NCBI GenBank assembly: GCA_027346125.1
Contig: DAIEST010000059.1
Span: 1-15,988, forward strand
Length of the DNA: 15,988 nucleotides
Source of the DNA: Leptospirillum sp.
GTDB taxonomy: Bacteria > Nitrospirota > Leptospirillia > Leptospirillales > Leptospirillaceae
Direction of reading: 5' to 3'
This document shows, piece by piece, positions 13,998 to 15,988 of this stretch; position 1 is the first letter of the stretch; every line of letters starts with the position of its first letter. Made by a program: the position numbers and the translations under genes. Under the pieces are notes generated by a model. The model saw only the letters and a list, made by a program, of their open reading frames with translations. It made no database searches and had not been told where the DNA came from.

Positions 13998-15509
13998 TTG
14001 AAAAAAACAGACAGACAAAAAACGTCCCATCCTTTCCGGGTCCTATTTCTCTCTTCGGAAATAACTCCTTTTTTGAAGAGTGGCGGCCTTGCCGACGTTG
14101 CCGGTTCGTTGCCCGTTGCCCTCAAGGCGGCATCACCGGAGGGAGTGGATATCCGGATAGCGACGACCGCCTTTTCCGGAATCCGCCAGCATCAATCCAT
14201 CCGGTTGCATCACTCTTTCTTGTTCCAGTCTCCGTCCGGAAAACGGAAAGCCGATATCTTTCACTCAAGGATTGGGACCGGAGAGGGGAGCGTTCCCGTT
14301 TATTTCGTCGGAATCGACGATCTCTTCGAGCGCAAGGGGATCTATGGGGAAAAAGAGACCGAATACCCCGACAATTTCGAACGATATCTGCTGTGGTCCC
14401 ATGCGATACGTGAACTGATCAGATCGGAGTCCTTTGTTCCCGACATTGTCCATGGAAACGATTGGCAGACAGGCCTTTTCTTTCCGCTCATGCAAACATG
14501 GCAGAAGCAGGACAAGGAACTGACCGCGACCCATTCCCTGTTTACCATTCACAACCTCGCATACAAAGGACTTTTTCCGCTCGACCGGCTTCCCCAGACA
14601 GGTCTCCCCGAGCAGTACGGACATTTTTCGAAGCTCGAATTTTACGGGCAGCTTTCTTTCCTGAAAGGGGGAATCTGCTGCACCGATATTCTGACGACCG
14701 TCAGCCCCGGATACCGGAACGAAGTTCTGCAGGAGCCGGAAGGGGAGGGACTGAGCGGAGCGCTGCGCGCGCGCGGAGAACGTTTCGTCGGGGTTCTGAA
14801 CGGAATGGACATGGATCGGTGGAACCCTGAAAACGATCCGTTGATCAAGTGCACCTATTCTTCGGGCGACCACTCTCCAAAGAAATTCGCCAAGAAGGAC
14901 CTGCTCGACCTCTTCGGCATCGAAGAGTCGCCGGAGCTTCCCCTGGTCGCCATGGTCACCCGGATGACCGCCCAGAAAGGGCTGGACTTCGCACTTGAGG
15001 CGATCGAGCATCTCTTCAGGCACAACGAACGTGTCCGCATCGTCATTCTGGGATCGGGGTCGCCCGTCCTGGAGAAGAAGGCTCTGCAACTGGCCGACAC
15101 CTACAAGGGAATGTTCGGGATCAGGATCGGGTTCGACGATGACCTGGCCCGAAAGATTTATGCAGGGTCGGACTTCTTTCTCATGCCCTCCCGGTTTGAG
15201 CCCTGTGGCTTGTCCCAGATGTACGCGATGCGATACGGCAGCATTCCGATCGTCAATCCGACAGGCGGGTTGCGGGATACGGTCTCCCCGGGAAGAACAG
15301 GGCTGTGGCTTGAAACGCTTTCGACCGAAGGGATCATCCAGTGTATTCGGGAAGCGTTGCGTCTTTATTCGGATCCCGCCGCCCTCGATCGGTACCGGAC
15401 AAACGCGATGCTGGAAGAAAACGGATGGGGAAAGAGAGCCGGACAGTATCTGGATTTGTACGAGAAAGGGAGCGGGATGAGAATCCGGCGATTCACGGGT
15501 CCCGCGTGA
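13998..15509 (+). CDS. glgA: Glycogen synthase (ADP-glucose type, GT5)
   Basis: The 503-aa protein shows the GT5 signature. It begins VLFLSSEITPFLKSGGLADV, with the ADP-glucose-binding KSGGL at 27-31. HGNDWQTG, TIHNLAYKG, VSPGYRNE and VLNGMDMDRWNP follow. The C-terminal domain has TRMTAQKGLD, SRFEPCGLSQMYAMRYGSIPIV (E401, G404-L405) and TGGLRDTV. GlgA extends alpha-1,4-glucan chains from ADP-glucose. Length fits the bacterial enzyme (about 480-530 aa). The start is a TTG at 13998 followed by an AAAAAA run; no ATG lies nearby and the ribosome site is weak, which suggests low or regulated initiation. No other glg gene is in the window. Its 3' end overlaps a convergent small gene by 17 bp. Confidence 0.96.
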   Translation: MKKTDRQKTSHPFRVLFLSSEITPFLKSGGLADVAGSLPVALKAASPEGVDIRIATTAFSGIRQHQSIRLHHSFLFQSPSGKRKADIFHSRIGTGEGSVPVYFVGIDDLFERKGIYGEKETEYPDNFERYLLWSHAIRELIRSESFVPDIVHGNDWQTGLFFPLMQTWQKQDKELTATHSLFTIHNLAYKGLFPLDRLPQTGLPEQYGHFSKLEFYGQLSFLKGGICCTDILTTVSPGYRNEVLQEPEGEGLSGALRARGERFVGVLNGMDMDRWNPENDPLIKCTYSSGDHSPKKFAKKDLLDLFGIEESPELPLVAMVTRMTAQKGLDFALEAIEHLFRHNERVRIVILGSGSPVLEKKALQLADTYKGMFGIRIGFDDDLARKIYAGSDFFLMPSRFEPCGLSQMYAMRYGSIPIVNPTGGLRDTVSPGRTGLWLETLSTEGIIQCIREALRLYSDPAALDRYRTNAMLEENGWGKRAGQYLDLYEKGSGMRIRRFTGPA

Positions 15510-15630
15510 CGGCGCGAATGGCGCGGAAAATCGCGACTATCCCCAGGATCAGAACAAAAGAGACTCCCCCGAGAACGATGTAGTCGAAAGGACCCCACAC
15601 GCCTGTCCCGGCAGACTGACTGGCGCTCAT
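15493..15630 (-). CDS. 45-aa single-helix membrane protein
   Basis: An ATG at 15630 opens a 45-codon frame: MSASQSAGTGVWGPFDYIVL, then GGVSFVLILGIVAIFRAIRA and VTRDP. One hydrophobic helix (about 18-37) is followed by a basic end (RAIRAVTR), which predicts an N-out/C-in inner-membrane peptide by the positive-inside rule. It starts 12 nt after the Crp/Fnr-type regulator gene on the same strand, so the two are probably cotranscribed. It overlaps the 3' end of glgA tail to tail. Small single-helix proteins of this size include oxidase accessory subunits such as CcoQ, but I cannot assign it. No strong ribosome site is seen. Confidence 0.55.
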   Translation of the reverse strand: MSASQSAGTGVWGPFDYIVLGGVSFVLILGIVAIFRAIRAVTRDP

Positions 15631-15642
15631 GGCATGTCTTTT

Positions 15643-15988
15643 CTATTGCGAATAGCTGCCATTGCTTTCTCTCCGGAGTTTGTTTTCGTTCAGAATGTAG
15701 ATCCGGTTGTTTGAAACCCGAATCAGTTCGGCTTGGATGAACGCGCCAAGAGAACGGGAAACGGTCTCCCGGGAGACGCCTGAAAGCGATGCAAGTTCCT
15801 GCCGGGTAAAACGGTCGTTTATATAAGCGACCCCTCCATCCTCCCGGATGCCTTCTTTCTCGAAGATCAGGAGAAGGGTTCTGGCAATCTTGGCAAAAGA
15901 ATCGGCAAACGCCATATGCATCAACTTTTCGTCTGTCTGTCGGATACGGCGTCCCATGACGGCCAGAAGCTTCAGCGCAAACTCCGGG
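15643..15988 (-). CDS. Crp/Fnr-family transcriptional regulator, C-terminal part
   Basis: The frame enters from the right edge (PEFALKLLAVMGRRIRQTDE) and ends at TAG 15643-15645, so the N-terminal cyclic-nucleotide-binding-like sensor domain lies outside the window. The visible part is the end of the dimerisation helix and a Crp-type winged helix-turn-helix, FTRQELASLSGVSRETVSRS (recognition helix around SRETVSRSLGAF), then the wing ELIRVSNNRIYILNENKL. The 'SRETVSR' recognition helix is typical of the superfamily. Whether it senses cAMP, oxygen or NO cannot be told without the N-terminus. It is followed by the 45-aa membrane protein gene. Confidence 0.92.
   Translation of the reverse strand, partial: PEFALKLLAVMGRRIRQTDEKLMHMAFADSFAKIARTLLLIFEKEGIREDGGVAYINDRFTRQELASLSGVSRETVSRSLGAFIQAELIRVSNNRIYILNENKLRRESNGSYSQ

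Overview
The window looks like chromosomal DNA of a moderately GC-rich, Gram-negative-type bacterium. The gene mix suggests an acidophilic Nitrospirota such as Leptospirillum: short isoleucine/valine dihydroxyacid dehydratase, ferredoxin-type siroheme reductase, soluble acyl-ACP desaturase, GlgA, Crp-type regulator and Thr/Ser/Gly-rich lipoproteins. That assignment is an inference from gene content, because no rRNA or other phylogenetic marker is present.

Layout. 1-327: the trailer end of a type I-F-like CRISPR array, with six repeats of about 28 nt and 32-33 nt spacers. The last two repeats are degenerate, so the leader and any cas genes lie outside the window to the left. 328-756: a long non-coding stretch with nested inverted repeats ahead of ilvD (757-2442). 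2439-2635: a scar of two joined gene fragments, namely the start of a possible SDR/epimerase gene overlapping the ilvD stop, and the tail of an MNT-type nucleotidyltransferase. 2719-3192 (-): an unrecognised coiled-coil / Pro-rich / winged-helix-like protein, divergent across an AT-rich island from a HemW-like radical SAM gene (3435-4601). 4621-8149 (-): a probable transcription unit of two secreted lipoproteins with beta-propeller-like motifs, a possible 37-codon ORF between them, and a XerC/XerD tyrosine recombinase. 8150-8564: non-coding, with a perfect 16-bp palindrome. 8565-10732: a two-gene cassette. Its first gene is an AlbA_2/RecG-like ATPase broken by two compensating one-base indels; its second is a ParA-family ATPase that overlaps it by ATGA. 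11041-12684: a ferredoxin-dependent nitrite/sulfite reductase behind a palindromic promoter. 12694-13757 (-): a di-iron acyl-ACP desaturase followed by a two-helix membrane protein. 13998-15509: glgA. 15493-15988 (-): a 45-aa membrane protein behind a Crp/Fnr regulator that is cut by the window edge.

How the parts relate. Housekeeping metabolism (branched-chain amino acids, haem trafficking, sulfur or nitrogen assimilation, lipid desaturation, glycogen) is interrupted by accessory material: the CRISPR tail, the MNT scar and the AlbA_2-ParA cassette. The strongest candidate for an undescribed system is the AlbA_2/GHKL plus ParA pair at 8565-10732. Its genes overlap, it sits between unrelated housekeeping genes, and its first reading frame is disrupted exactly twice with the net frame restored.
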